This document shows, one piece after another, positions 50,108 through 58,832 of a stretch of 64,000 nucleotides of DNA. Below the pieces are notes generated by a model that was given only the letters and a program-made list of their open reading frames with translations, was not told where the DNA came from and did not search any database. Position 1 is the first letter of the stretch, and the number at the start of each line of letters is the position of its first letter. The translations under genes and the position numbers were made by a program. The DNA lies in NCBI RefSeq assembly GCF_016481275.1, contig NZ_JAEMNW010000002.1:620001-684000 (forward strand), read 5' to 3'. The DNA is from Antrihabitans auranticaus (GTDB lineage Bacteria > Actinomycetota > Actinomycetes > Mycobacteriales > Mycobacteriaceae).

Positions 50108-50779
50108 ATGAAGGACCGGACGACGGAGATGTTTCGACGCAAGATCTGCGGAATCAGATCCGCAACCGACCTGGCGACCGCGATCGATGCTGGCGTCGAT
50201 GCGATCGGCGTTATCTGCGGAGTAACGCACACCAGTGAGGACGCGCTGTCTCCGGCGTCGGCGCGTGACCTCGTCCGGCTGGTTCCGCGCTCCGTACGCT
50301 CCGTGCTGGTCACGCATCTGACGGACGCGGACAGTGTTCTGGCATTGGCCGATTCGGTCGGTGTGGACGTCATACAGCTCCACGGCGAGATATCGCTGGA
50401 TACCGTCGGAGCTGTCCGGGCCGCAACGTCGCGGCAGATTCTGAAGGCCGTCCATGTCGTCGGTCCCGAAGTTGTCGCGAATATCGAAGCGCTGCTCCAC
50501 TTTTGTGACGGGCTCCTGCTGGATTCCCGCACCGGCGACAGACTCGGCGGTACCGGCCGCACGCACGACTGGACGATCAGCAGGGAGATCGTCGACGTCG
50601 TCGCCGGACGCAGACCGGTCATCCTCGCGGGTGGCCTGACGCCCGCCAACGTCGGGGTGGCTATTCGAACCGTCGGACCGGATGGCGTCGACGTGAACAG
50701 CGGTGTCGAGGACAGTCGTGGCGACAAGGATCAAGCGCTCTGTTCTGCGTTCGTGTCGGCCGCCGACTTCGGAGGGTGA
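50108..50779 (+). CDS. Phosphoribosylanthranilate isomerase (TrpF)-like protein
   Basis: 223 residues (ATG 50108; ATG 50129, giving MFRRKICGI, is an alternative). A (beta/alpha)8 TrpF barrel with the catalytic Cys in KICGI, QLHGE, the catalytic Asp in LLDSRTGDRLGGTGRTHDW, and phosphate loops AGGLTPANV and VDVNSGVE. All key residues of TrpF are present. It lies far from any trp or his gene, after a kinase gene. Many related actinobacteria lack TrpF and use bifunctional PriA, so the gene may supply a redundant isomerase or act on another phosphosugar. Confidence 0.82.
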   Translation: MKDRTTEMFRRKICGIRSATDLATAIDAGVDAIGVICGVTHTSEDALSPASARDLVRLVPRSVRSVLVTHLTDADSVLALADSVGVDVIQLHGEISLDTVGAVRAATSRQILKAVHVVGPEVVANIEALLHFCDGLLLDSRTGDRLGGTGRTHDWTISREIVDVVAGRRPVILAGGLTPANVGVAIRTVGPDGVDVNSGVEDSRGDKDQALCSAFVSAADFGG

Positions 50780-50864
50780 CCGAGGAAGGCGTCACGCCGC
50801 GAACTGTCGGCATTGTGTGGCACAGTCGGTTCACTACTGGACTTCGGGAAAGGGTTGCGAGCGA

Positions 50865-51878
50865 ATGGCGGATCCACAGGCGGTTGCAGAAAAGCTCCTC
50901 GACGCGCTCGTCGAGTTCGTCCTGGCGGAGGTCACGGATCGCTTCGACGAGGTGGTCGTTCGTGAGATCGACCTGGTGCTCGAGGGAGCGGACACCATTG
51001 TGATCGGTGATGTCGTCGATCCGGCGGACGTAAAGCTCACCGCGCGAATGGGTGTGGATCACGTCGGCGGAAGCGAGCTGATCGGGGAACTCGTCATCCC
51101 GTTCGTGGAGACTTTCTACAATCTCGACGCCGCTGAGGACTACGACCTCGGCGAAGTGATCGAACGCGAACACTTCCAGGCACTCGTCGCGGCACTGCTG
51201 CGAATGAACACTGCGCAGGACCGGATCTTCGAGCGATTGACCCTGAGTCCACTGGTGGCCCAACTCGCGTCGAGCTTCGTCGGCAAGATCGTCGGCGATT
51301 TCGTCGCGGAGAACAGAAAGAAGGCGGAACGGGTCCCTGGCATGTCGTCCTTGTTCTCGGTCGGCGATCGGGTCGCATCGACGGCGGCGAAGGTCGGTAA
51401 GGGCCAGCTCGACGCTCTGTCGGGAAAGGGTGCGCAGTATGCGCTGAAGCAGACCGAGAATGCGGTTCGCGATTTGATCAAGGAAGCGCCTGTCGAAGAG
51501 GCAGCGCTCGAGGTGTGGGACCTGCACGCAGGGGAGCGTGTGAGCGAACTTCGCAAGTACGTGTCCGAGGACGAAGCCCGTGAGCTCGCCGATCTCGGGC
51601 ATGGACTGGCGATGTCGGTCCGGCAGAAGGAGTACACGCTGTCTCTCGTGGATGCGTGGATCGACACCTTCTTCGCGACCAGCGGCAAGCTCACCGTTCG
51701 GCAGCTGCTCGAGAAAATCGGGCTCACTCGAGACGACCTGGTGACCGAAGGATCGCGTCTCGCGCCGCCCATCATCGAGGCACTCATTGCCAACGGAGTC
51801 CTCGCAGCGCAAATTCGCCAGCGCCTCGAACCGTTCTTCCTGTCGGAATCGACCCTCGCAATTATCGCCGACGAATAG
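50865..51878 (+). CDS. Hypothetical helical protein
   Basis: 337 residues from ATG 50865 (AAAGGG about 12 nt upstream). Mostly helical, acidic N-terminus (QAVAEKLLDALVEFVLAEVTDRFDEVV), with a central amphipathic region (VASTAAKVGKGQLDALSGKGAQYALKQ) and a C-terminal helical bundle. No membrane helices, signal peptide or metal motif. I do not recognise the family. Same strand as the TrpF-like gene and the sigma factor, 85 bp and 285 bp away. Confidence 0.75.
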   Translation: MADPQAVAEKLLDALVEFVLAEVTDRFDEVVVREIDLVLEGADTIVIGDVVDPADVKLTARMGVDHVGGSELIGELVIPFVETFYNLDAAEDYDLGEVIEREHFQALVAALLRMNTAQDRIFERLTLSPLVAQLASSFVGKIVGDFVAENRKKAERVPGMSSLFSVGDRVASTAAKVGKGQLDALSGKGAQYALKQTENAVRDLIKEAPVEEAALEVWDLHAGERVSELRKYVSEDEARELADLGHGLAMSVRQKEYTLSLVDAWIDTFFATSGKLTVRQLLEKIGLTRDDLVTEGSRLAPPIIEALIANGVLAAQIRQRLEPFFLSESTLAIIADE

Positions 51879-52163
51879 AAACCCGCAGGAACTGTAACGA
51901 GTTCCAACCGGGAAGAGACGTAACTTCCGAGAGAAATCAGTTGGCAGCACCGGCCAGATGCGACGGTCGGGGGAGACAGAACGAAATCGTTCGTTCGATG
52001 CCCTCGATCGTCGTGTCGGACGATCGACCGATACCGGTCCCGGTGCAACGGCGATACCGTTGATCTGCGACGATGCATCGGAGGTTCGGGTGACTGCGGG
52101 GAAATCACCACAACGACGATCCACGGTATGCAAAACCTGGCGCCGGAGAACAAGGGCAGCTTG

Positions 52164-52763
52164 ATGCAGGCTTCCGGTCGCCCTCGAGACGCTCTAGGTC
52201 CGGCCTCTGCGGCCGAGCTCGAACCGCTGCTCACTGCGGTCGCGGCCGGTGATGTGCACGCGTTCACCGAACTCTACGAGCGGACAAGTTCTCGCGTCTT
52301 CGGCGTCGTCTGGCGAGTTCTTCGCGATCGCGACTACGCCGAGGAAGCTACCCAGGAGATCTATCTGCACGTGTGGCGCTCGGCCGCGAAGTTCGAACCG
52401 GGGCGAGGCACCGTGCTCGGCTGGCTGATCACCTTGGCTCATCATCGCGCGGTCGATCGGGTCCGGCAGGAGCAGGCCGCCACCGACCGAGATCAGGTCT
52501 TCGCTCGCCAGAATTGGATCCGGGAGTACGACGAGGTTTCGGACGCGGTGCTTGCGGATGAAGAGACGGACGCGATCCGTAACGGGTTGTCCGGTCTTAC
52601 CGCAGCGCAGCGTGAGGCATTGGTCCTCGCCTATTACGGCGGGTACACCTACCGCGAAGTCGCGCTTGCGCTCGACGTCGGTCTGCCGACGATCAAGTCG
52701 CGTATTCGAACGGGACTGTTCCAACTCCGGGCCGGGCTTGCGACTGTGGACGCCGCCGTCTAG
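52164..52763 (+). CDS. ECF sigma factor, SigK-like, without adjacent anti-sigma gene
   Basis: 199 residues from ATG 52164 (AAGGG 7 nt upstream; ATG 52128 has none). Sigma-2: AFTELYERTSSRVFGVVWRVLRDRDYAEEATQEIYLHVWR; sigma-4: LTAAQREALVLAYYGGYTYREVALALDVGLPTIKSRIRTGLFQLR. The GRGTVLGWLITLAHHRAVDRVR linker is typical of the SigK group. SigK genes are normally followed by an rskA-type anti-sigma gene; here a convergent MFS gene follows after 6 bp. Regulation must therefore be elsewhere. Confidence 0.88.
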   Translation: MQASGRPRDALGPASAAELEPLLTAVAAGDVHAFTELYERTSSRVFGVVWRVLRDRDYAEEATQEIYLHVWRSAAKFEPGRGTVLGWLITLAHHRAVDRVRQEQAATDRDQVFARQNWIREYDEVSDAVLADEETDAIRNGLSGLTAAQREALVLAYYGGYTYREVALALDVGLPTIKSRIRTGLFQLRAGLATVDAAV

Positions 52764-52769
52764 CGCCGG

Positions 52770-53981
52770 TCACTCGCGCGTTCGTGCGTTGACGTCGGCC
52801 CGCCAGAAGACGAGCCAGCACGCCAGCGCAACAACGCTTGTGCCGAAGCCGATCAAGCAGACCCGCGGCCAACCGCCCGACTCGTAGGCGATTCCGCCAG
52901 TGACCGAGCCGGTGACGCCGCCGGCGAAGAAGGCGACCATGTAGGCCGTCGTCAGGCGGCTGCGCGAAGCAGGATCGAGCGCGTAGACCGCCGTCTGGTT
53001 GGCCAGGTGGGCGCCCTGGATGCCGAAGTCGAACACCAGCAGTGCCACGATCAGCGCGATCACGTTGTAGCCGCCCCAGGCAACCAGCACCCAACTCGCA
53101 AGGACGATCGCCCAGGTCCCCGTCGTCACACCGACGAGATGCCCGCGATCGGCAAGCCGCCCCACCCGCGGTGCACCCGCTGCGCCCGCGACGCCGGCAA
53201 GTCCGAACAGCCCGATGACGAAGTCGGAGTACCGGTATCCGCTCGAGCCGTCTCCGGCGAGCAGAAATGACATCGCGGTCCAGACGCCGGAGAAGCAGGC
53301 CATGCTGAGGAAGCCGAGCAACATGCGCTGACGGAGCACCGAGTGACGCCCGATCAGGGCGAATATCGACAACAGGACGTCGGGGTATCGCTCGCCGCTC
53401 GTCGCCGGACCGGTGTTCGGCGCGAGGAGGTAGACGGCCACCGACATGAGGAGCTGAACACCGGCCGCGCAGAACAGAATTGCCCGCCAGCCGCCGACCT
53501 CGGCCACCGCGCCGGACAAGACACGTGACAACAGGATCCCCAAGAGCAAGCCGCTCATGACTATGCCGACCACGTGACCACGCTCTTCGGGGCCTGCGAG
53601 CGCCGAAGACCACGGCACCACGACCTGGGCCGCGGAGGCCGTCACACCGGTCACGAAAACGCCGACGAGCAACGTGGCGAAATTGGGCGCGAGTGCCGAA
53701 AATAGCAGGGCCGCCATGGAACCCACGAGCAGTGCGGGGACCATGCGGCGTCGTTCGAGGAAATCACCAAGCGGGACGACGAGCGTCAAGCCGCACAGAT
53801 AGCCGATTTGCGTTGCGCTGATCAGGAGGGCGGCCGACGGTGTAGAGACCCCGAGGTCCGCCGCCACACCGTCCAAGAGCGGCTGTAGGTAGTAGAGGCA
53901 ACCCGCCGACGTGCCGGCCGTGACGGCAAAGATGATCGTGATCGAACGTTTCATCACGTGTTCGTGTGCATTCGCGGTCAC
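52770..53981 (-). CDS. MFS transporter
   Basis: 403 residues with about 12 membrane helices. Motif A-like LGDFLERRRMVPALLVG between helices 2 and 3. N-terminus SAGCLYYLQPLLDGVAADLG is characteristic of the group of actinobacterial MFS exporters related to sugar or drug efflux. Start is GTG 53981 or ATG 53954; neither has a good ribosome site. Divergent from the TetR gene at 54225, which probably represses it. Convergent with the sigma-factor gene. Confidence 0.85.
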   Translation of the reverse strand: MTANAHEHVMKRSITIIFAVTAGTSAGCLYYLQPLLDGVAADLGVSTPSAALLISATQIGYLCGLTLVVPLGDFLERRRMVPALLVGSMAALLFSALAPNFATLLVGVFVTGVTASAAQVVVPWSSALAGPEERGHVVGIVMSGLLLGILLSRVLSGAVAEVGGWRAILFCAAGVQLLMSVAVYLLAPNTGPATSGERYPDVLLSIFALIGRHSVLRQRMLLGFLSMACFSGVWTAMSFLLAGDGSSGYRYSDFVIGLFGLAGVAGAAGAPRVGRLADRGHLVGVTTGTWAIVLASWVLVAWGGYNVIALIVALLVFDFGIQGAHLANQTAVYALDPASRSRLTTAYMVAFFAGGVTGSVTGGIAYESGGWPRVCLIGFGTSVVALACWLVFWRADVNARTRE

Positions 53982-54224
53982 CGAACAGACTTTGCCACGA
54001 GTGGGCCGAACTCGGCAGAGGCACGGAGCTGGGCTAAGCCGTGGAGTGCCGCACTCATCGAGTGCATAGTTCTACCGGCCGTCATGCCGACCCGCAACCT
54101 GTGAAACTGCACTCTCGACGCTCCACAACACAATTCGCCACAACTGCCCGCCGGTCGGAGGGGCCTGCGCCTGTAGTGTCCACATTGCCTTCGGCACTGC
54201 TGGCTCCAACGACTTCGGAGGGCA

Positions 54225-54911
54225 ATGGGCGTCACCGATAATGCGCGGCCGCGCCGGCGTGGTCGGCCTCCCGGCGGTGGAAATTCGCCTGAGCAGGCCC
54301 GCAGGATGCTGCTCGAGACTGCTGAACGCTGCTTCGGCGAGCGAGGTCTGCGGGTCACGATGGCGGAGATCGCCAACGAAGCAGGGGTCACGAGAGCGGT
54401 CGTCTATCGGCATTTTGCCGGTCGCGACGAGATCGTCGTCGGTGTCATCGAAAGGGCGCTCGACCGGTTGGTCGAGACGACCGTCGGACATCTGTTGCAT
54501 TGCAAGGATGCAGCCGAACTGATCACCGAGGCATTGACTTACGCAAACGGTGCACTCGAGCGCGACCCCATTTTCCGCGTGCTACTGGCCTCGGAGGATT
54601 CGGGCACAGTCGCGCGCATCCTCAGCAACTCCGCAGTTTTGAACGACCACGTCTATCGACTTCTCGGCACTGTCTTCCGGGAGTTCGCCACGGAATTCCG
54701 GCCCGACGTCGAGTTGTCCGATATCAGCAGATTCATCCTCAGCGTCGGCTTGGGCATCTTCACGGGCGCTGTTCCCGAGGCCGGCGATCCCGACGTTCTC
54801 CGGCGATATATCCGAACGTTCGTCCTCCCCGGGATCCTCGAGTACGCGCCGGGGCCCGAGGTCGTATTCACTGCACGGCCCCCAAAAGTAGACACAGATT
54901 CCGATTTGTAG
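54225..54911 (+). CDS. TetR family regulator
   Basis: 228 residues, ATG 54225 with GGAGG 3 nt upstream. HTH: ARRMLLETAERCFGERGLRVTMAEIANEAGVTRAVVYRHFAGRDEIV. The C-terminal half has PDVLRRYIRTFVLPGILEYAPGPE. The N-terminal arm is basic (ARPRRRGRPPGGG). Divergent from the MFS gene (243-bp spacer), the classic arrangement for exporter control. The next genes on the same strand begin 9 bp later. Confidence 0.87.
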   Translation: MGVTDNARPRRRGRPPGGGNSPEQARRMLLETAERCFGERGLRVTMAEIANEAGVTRAVVYRHFAGRDEIVVGVIERALDRLVETTVGHLLHCKDAAELITEALTYANGALERDPIFRVLLASEDSGTVARILSNSAVLNDHVYRLLGTVFREFATEFRPDVELSDISRFILSVGLGIFTGAVPEAGDPDVLRRYIRTFVLPGILEYAPGPEVVFTARPPKVDTDSDL

Positions 54912-54920
54912 GCTACGTCC

Positions 54921-55136
54921 ATGAGCGGATCCGAAAGCGAACTCGTGGCCGAACTCGGCGAGCCACGAGAAGTTCTCGAGCAGCTGACCCCCGAGGAAGC
55001 GGCGAAGCTGCTTCGCCTGTTCAAAGCGGCGAAAGTCGAGCAGAAGAAGAGCCTCGACGCGGCGATCGACGGCATTCTGGACGCCCTGCCGCGCCTCATT
55101 CGCATTCCCGCTCGCAAGATCTTGTTCGGAAGGTAG
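54921..55136 (+). CDS. Small hypothetical helical protein
   Basis: 71 residues. Acidic N-terminal helix region (SESELVAELGEPREVLEQLTPEEAAKLLRLFKAAKVEQ) and a basic C-terminus (ALPRLIRIPARKILFGR), so it is strongly polarised in charge. No recognised domain. Only 2 bp separate it from the next gene, so the two are probably translated together and their products may interact. Confidence 0.65.
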   Translation: MSGSESELVAELGEPREVLEQLTPEEAAKLLRLFKAAKVEQKKSLDAAIDGILDALPRLIRIPARKILFGR

Positions 55137-55138
55137 CC

Positions 55139-56119
55139 ATGACCCAACTCGTAGTCCGCGCGCAAGTTGCCCAGCTCGCGAAACAACTCGGCGTCGACGC
55201 GTCCGAACTCGAAAGCCTCGAAAGGCTCGGCGCTCCCGCAATCAGGGGAATCCTCGAGCGTGTGTCGAATCTGCTTTTCGACGAGCACGTTCCGACGTTT
55301 GCGCGCGTGAGCAGGCTGGTGCCGATCATGCCGACATCGCTTGCTGCCAAGATCGCGCTGAAAGTGATGCCTGCGGAGGTGGCGGGTCGGGCAGGCGGCA
55401 CGGTCGGACTTGACCACCCGGACAAGATGGCTGGGCTGCTCAGTGGCCTGACGACGACATACATGGCCGACGCTGCGCCGTTCCTCGACCCGCGAGTGAT
55501 ACCCGTGCTGGTGGCGCGGCTTCCGATCGAGTTCGTCGTTCCGGTCGCGAACGAGATCATGAGCAGACGTGACTATGCGACGACGGCATTGTTCATCGAG
55601 CATTCCAACGAGGAGTTGATCCGGAGCTTCGAACGCGGGATCGACGACGACGAAGGGCTGCTGCACACTGCCGCGCGCACGTTCTCGTCGGACAGGCTGA
55701 ACGAGATCCTTCGCGTTCTGCCCGAGCAGCGGCGCGCGCGGATCATCACCTCCTCGATCGGGAGTGACGACGAGGCCGTGCTTGCAAGCCTGTCGGTGCT
55801 CTCCCGACTCGAACGTGATCTGGCTGACGTTCTCGTGGGCGAGTTCTTCGGGGCGCTCGACGACGCTGCTCTGAATCGATTTCTGACCGTTGCGATTACG
55901 TCTAGCGCAGTTACCGAGTTGCTCGACTTGTCGGAATTTCTCGGCACCGAGACCTTGCAGCGCATCGGCGGTAGCGAAGTACTTGCGCAGCAGTCCAGCG
56001 TCGACGCGATTGCCGGCGCCGCAACCAACCCGCGCCTGCGCCGTGCCGCGCTCGCAATCGCCGAGTACCTGCCAGCGGAGCAGAAGACTGCGCTGACCCC
56101 GCTCGTCGACGCCACGTAG
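55139..56119 (+). CDS. Hypothetical HEAT-like helical repeat protein
   Basis: 326 residues from ATG 55139. Almost wholly helical with repeating pairs of helices and a recurring pattern such as AAPFLDPRVIPVLVARLP, resembling HEAT/MgtE-N-type repeats; there is no membrane part. N-terminus AQVAQLAKQLGVDASELESLERLG. No enzyme motif is evident, so a scaffold or binding role is likely. Coupled to the small gene before it. I do not recognise a named family. Confidence 0.7.
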   Translation: MTQLVVRAQVAQLAKQLGVDASELESLERLGAPAIRGILERVSNLLFDEHVPTFARVSRLVPIMPTSLAAKIALKVMPAEVAGRAGGTVGLDHPDKMAGLLSGLTTTYMADAAPFLDPRVIPVLVARLPIEFVVPVANEIMSRRDYATTALFIEHSNEELIRSFERGIDDDEGLLHTAARTFSSDRLNEILRVLPEQRRARIITSSIGSDDEAVLASLSVLSRLERDLADVLVGEFFGALDDAALNRFLTVAITSSAVTELLDLSEFLGTETLQRIGGSEVLAQQSSVDAIAGAATNPRLRRAALAIAEYLPAEQKTALTPLVDAT

Positions 56120-56345
56120 AACCGAGTCGGACCAGCCCCGGTGGGCCGCTGTTGAAGTTTTCCGCGCGGTCGCGTAGAAGTATGCGTGGGCACCCGGAGC
56201 CGGACCGGCCGAGATCCACAGCAAGCAGGACAGCGCGGTCCGTGAGTGCAATTCTTCACGCGATGTGACGTCGAATACCCCTTGGCGCCATTGTCGTGCA
56301 GACAATCAATTGTTCAGTGTTGGTTTGGATCTCGAAGAATGGCAC

Positions 56346-57026
56346 ATGGCGCGGATATTGGTTGATGGCAGCAGCACCGCCTACGGATTGTGGGGCGGCG
56401 AATCCGGTGGCTGGGCCGACCGGCTGAAGATTTCGTTTCTGTCGGTACCGGACCGGCGGCGATACGCATCGATTGTGAATCTCGCGGCGCCGCTTCGCAC
56501 CGTCACCGAAATTGCCGCCGACTTCGCTTGCAACGCAACGGCTTACAGCGGTAGCAGCCGCACGAAGATCGCGCTCTTCATGCTCGGAATGTGCGAATCG
56601 CGGCGACTGGAGTCCGAGCTTGCCGTGGCGCCTGCGGAATTCCGCAGGGCCGTAACGGAACTTGGGTCCATGTGCGTTGCCCAGGGTTTCACCCCGATCT
56701 TCCTTGGGATGCCGCCGATCGACGAATCGCGTACGCAGGATTTCGGTCGGGAGCGTGCAAGCTACACGAACGCGGACCGCGACAGCTATGACGGCTTCGT
56801 TCGCGAATATTGCTTCGCCAACGAATTTGCCTATGTCGATATTGCCGCGGAGTTGGCTCGGCTATTTCCCGATCCCGCCCCGATCATGGACGAGGACGGA
56901 CTGCACATGAACGGCCTCGGCCACGCGGCGATTCACGACATTGTGCACCCACTGATTCTGCTGCGGATGCAGGCCGACGTGCTGGCGCGCAGTAGTGAAC
57001 GTGACCGGAGCTCCGTTCCGGCGTGA
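56346..57026 (+). CDS. SGNH/GDSL-type hydrolase
   Basis: 226 residues from ATG 56346; upstream frame to 56265 is weakly supported. Block I is ILVDGSSTAYGLWGGESGGWADRL with Ser in DGSS (GDSx variant). Catalytic Asp/His in block V are in DEDGLHMNGLGHAAIHD. Block II glycine is in LAAPLRTV-type region and Asn block III is weak (FMLGMCESRR). Likely an esterase or acyl hydrolase; no signal peptide, so cytosolic. Ribosome site is weak. Confidence 0.75.
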   Translation: MARILVDGSSTAYGLWGGESGGWADRLKISFLSVPDRRRYASIVNLAAPLRTVTEIAADFACNATAYSGSSRTKIALFMLGMCESRRLESELAVAPAEFRRAVTELGSMCVAQGFTPIFLGMPPIDESRTQDFGRERASYTNADRDSYDGFVREYCFANEFAYVDIAAELARLFPDPAPIMDEDGLHMNGLGHAAIHDIVHPLILLRMQADVLARSSERDRSSVPA

Positions 57027-57032
57027 GCAGCG

Positions 57033-57287
57033 TCAGCTGCGGACCTCGATCGCGCTGATACCGGGGAATCCGAAGAACACGCGGTCCGGTGCTCGGACGA
57101 TGGTGGCGAGTACGGCTTCGCAGCCGCTGCAGCGCACCACCGTTCCCGCGGCGTCCGTGTACACCCGCGCTGTCGCGACCACCGCGATGGCGCCGCAGCC
57201 GCTGCAGCGTGCCGAGGCAGTGGTGATATCGAACGCGAACAGTTCGGCCATCGGACCGGCCAGAGCATTGCCGTCGAGGTGGGACAT
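57033..57287 (-). CDS. DUF6510-type small zinc-ribbon-like protein
   Basis: 84 residues from ATG 57287 (GGAGG 6 nt upstream; ATG 57290 is 3 nt nearer). Begins MSHLDGNALAGPMAELFAFD, the DUF6510 start. Two Cys pairs, CSGCGAI and CSGCEAV, spaced about 30 residues, are expected to bind zinc or iron. It overlaps the stop of the flavin reductase (ATGA), so the three genes 58599-57033 form one translational unit. Convergent with the SGNH hydrolase. Confidence 0.8.
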   Translation of the reverse strand: MSHLDGNALAGPMAELFAFDITTASARCSGCGAIAVVATARVYTDAAGTVVRCSGCEAVLATIVRAPDRVFFGFPGISAIEVRS

Positions 57288-58009
57288 CATGTGCCTCCGA
57301 ATCTTTCGGTACGAATCGATGTGGGCGAATGCCCGATGTCGACGAGCCAACCTGCGACCGCCTCGACGAATGCAGTAGGTCCGCAGACGAATACCTGCGG
57401 CGCAGCGCTGACCGGAAAGGCCACGGCCGCCAGGGTATCCCGGGTCAATCGTCCCGTGACGCGCGAGTAGATGTAGTCGACCTGTAGCGGTGCTGTGGCG
57501 GACGCAGCTGCATCGGCGAGCTCTTTCTCGAAGTACACGTCGTCGGGCGTTCGTACCGAGTAGACCAACCGAAATGGGGTCGGATCTCCTGCGGCGGCAT
57601 GCGCGCGCGCCATCGCCACCAGAGGGACGACGCCGGACCCGCCAGCAATCAACAGCACAGGCGCAGAGGAGGTTTCATCCGGTCGCCACACGAAGAACGC
57701 GCCGAGCGGACCGTGTACCTCGAGTTCGTCGCCCACCGCCAGTTCGTGCACGAGAAAGGGGGAGACCTCACCGTCGGGAAGCTCGTCGACAGCCAACTCG
57801 AGCAGTGTGTCCGGCCCGGACGTCGCAATCGAATACGACCGCGTCGCTTGGTAGCCATCGGGAGCGGTCAGCCGGACGTCCAGATGCTGCCCGGCGGCGT
57901 TGCCGGGCCACGTCGGCACGTCGAGAACGATGCGCCGAGCCGACGGCGTTTCCGGCCTGGCCCCGCGCACTGTGCCGACATGCCATGCGGCTCGACCCCG
58001 CCGGATCAC
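57287..58009 (-). CDS. FAD-binding ferredoxin-NADP reductase-like oxidoreductase
   Basis: 240 residues from GTG 58009, overlapping the sulfite-oxidase-like gene (GTGA). The longer open frame up to 58621 lies across that gene in another frame. FAD-binding barrel RSYSIATSG, NAD(P) domain GGSGVVPLVAMARAH, and FVCGPTAFVEAVAGWL at the end; no 2Fe-2S domain. It is the FNR type that can reduce a partner metalloenzyme, here probably the molybdopterin protein encoded just upstream. Confidence 0.88.
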   Translation of the reverse strand: MIRRGRAAWHVGTVRGARPETPSARRIVLDVPTWPGNAAGQHLDVRLTAPDGYQATRSYSIATSGPDTLLELAVDELPDGEVSPFLVHELAVGDELEVHGPLGAFFVWRPDETSSAPVLLIAGGSGVVPLVAMARAHAAAGDPTPFRLVYSVRTPDDVYFEKELADAAASATAPLQVDYIYSRVTGRLTRDTLAAVAFPVSAAPQVFVCGPTAFVEAVAGWLVDIGHSPTSIRTERFGGT

Positions 58010-58599
58010 CAATACCGTTCTTCCTTCCAGGGATCGCCGTGCAGGTGATAGCCGGCCTGCTCCCAGAAGCCGGGGTCGTCGTCGGGCATCAGCTCGAGGC
58101 CGCGAATCCACTTGGCGCTCTTCCAGAAGTACAACTTCGGGACGAGCAGTCGCGCGGGTCCGCCGTGCTCGATGCCAAGCGGTTCGCCGTCTGCCTCGAA
58201 CGCAATCCAGGACTGGCCGTCCAGCAATTCGTCGAGCGGAATGTTGGTCGTGTAGCCGCCGTAGCTGTGTGCCATGACGTAGTCGTAGCTCGTCTCGACG
58301 TCCTCGAAAAGCAGATCGAGGGAGACACCCCGCCATGCCATGTCGAGTTTGGACCAATGGGTCACGCAGTGAATGTCGGTAGTTATGTCTTCGACGCCGA
58401 GCTCGTGAATTTCGTCCCATGTCCACCGGTGCGGCGGACCTGACTCCGAACGGATCGTGAACTCCCAGGTCTCGGTGTCGACGCGAGGCGACGGACCCGC
58501 CGACAGCACGGGCCAATCGTCGACCTTGGTCTGACCGGGTGGAAGGCGGGAATCCTGCTCGCGACGGCGACCTGTGAAACCACGCGTGAAAACGGCCAT
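58006..58599 (-). CDS. Sulfite-oxidase-like molybdopterin oxidoreductase
   Basis: 197 residues from ATG 58599 (AAAGGTG upstream). Oxidoreductase molybdopterin-binding domain: VEDITTDIHCVTHWSKLDMAWRGVSL with the molybdenum-ligating Cys in HCVT, and YTTNIPLDELLDGQSWIAFEADGEPL, VPKLYFWKSAKWIRGLELM. It is a short cytoplasmic form without a dimerisation domain or Tat signal. Coupled to a flavin reductase and DUF6510 protein, suggesting NAD(P)H-driven reduction of an oxidised or oxygen-containing substrate rather than sulfite oxidation. Confidence 0.87.
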   Translation of the reverse strand: MAVFTRGFTGRRREQDSRLPPGQTKVDDWPVLSAGPSPRVDTETWEFTIRSESGPPHRWTWDEIHELGVEDITTDIHCVTHWSKLDMAWRGVSLDLLFEDVETSYDYVMAHSYGGYTTNIPLDELLDGQSWIAFEADGEPLGIEHGGPARLLVPKLYFWKSAKWIRGLELMPDDDPGFWEQAGYHLHGDPWKEERYW

Positions 58600-58784
58600 G
58601 ATCACCTTTCCGTCGACCCAACGGTACGACTTTCGCGAGGCGGTGTCAGCGCGACGAGGGACCGACTCGAGAACTCGGTCGAATATCTGAGCTTTGACTC
58701 CCGCGACCAAGTAATTCGACTTTCAACGGTCACAACGCCGAAACATCGCCGCCACGCCGGCCGCTTAGTGTCGCGTGATCCACT

Positions 58785-58806
58785 TCGGCACGCCCATCTG
58801 TGCCGA
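58785..58806. promoter_or_regulatory. Inverted repeat before glutamine synthetase III gene
   Basis: TCGGCAC (58785-58791) and GTGCCGA (58800-58806), 8-nt spacer, 26 bp before the ATG at 58833. Well placed to act as an operator or as a 5'-leader hairpin. It does not resemble the known GlnR box, so nitrogen control is not shown. Confidence 0.4.
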
Positions 58807-58832
58807 GGGTAACGCCTGGGCAAGGGGTAGAG

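Noticed and set aside
57287-58621. A single 444-codon fusion protein on the minus strand
   Set aside because: The first part is out-of-frame sequence of the sulfite-oxidase-like gene; the reductase proper starts at GTG 58009, overlapping by 4 bp.
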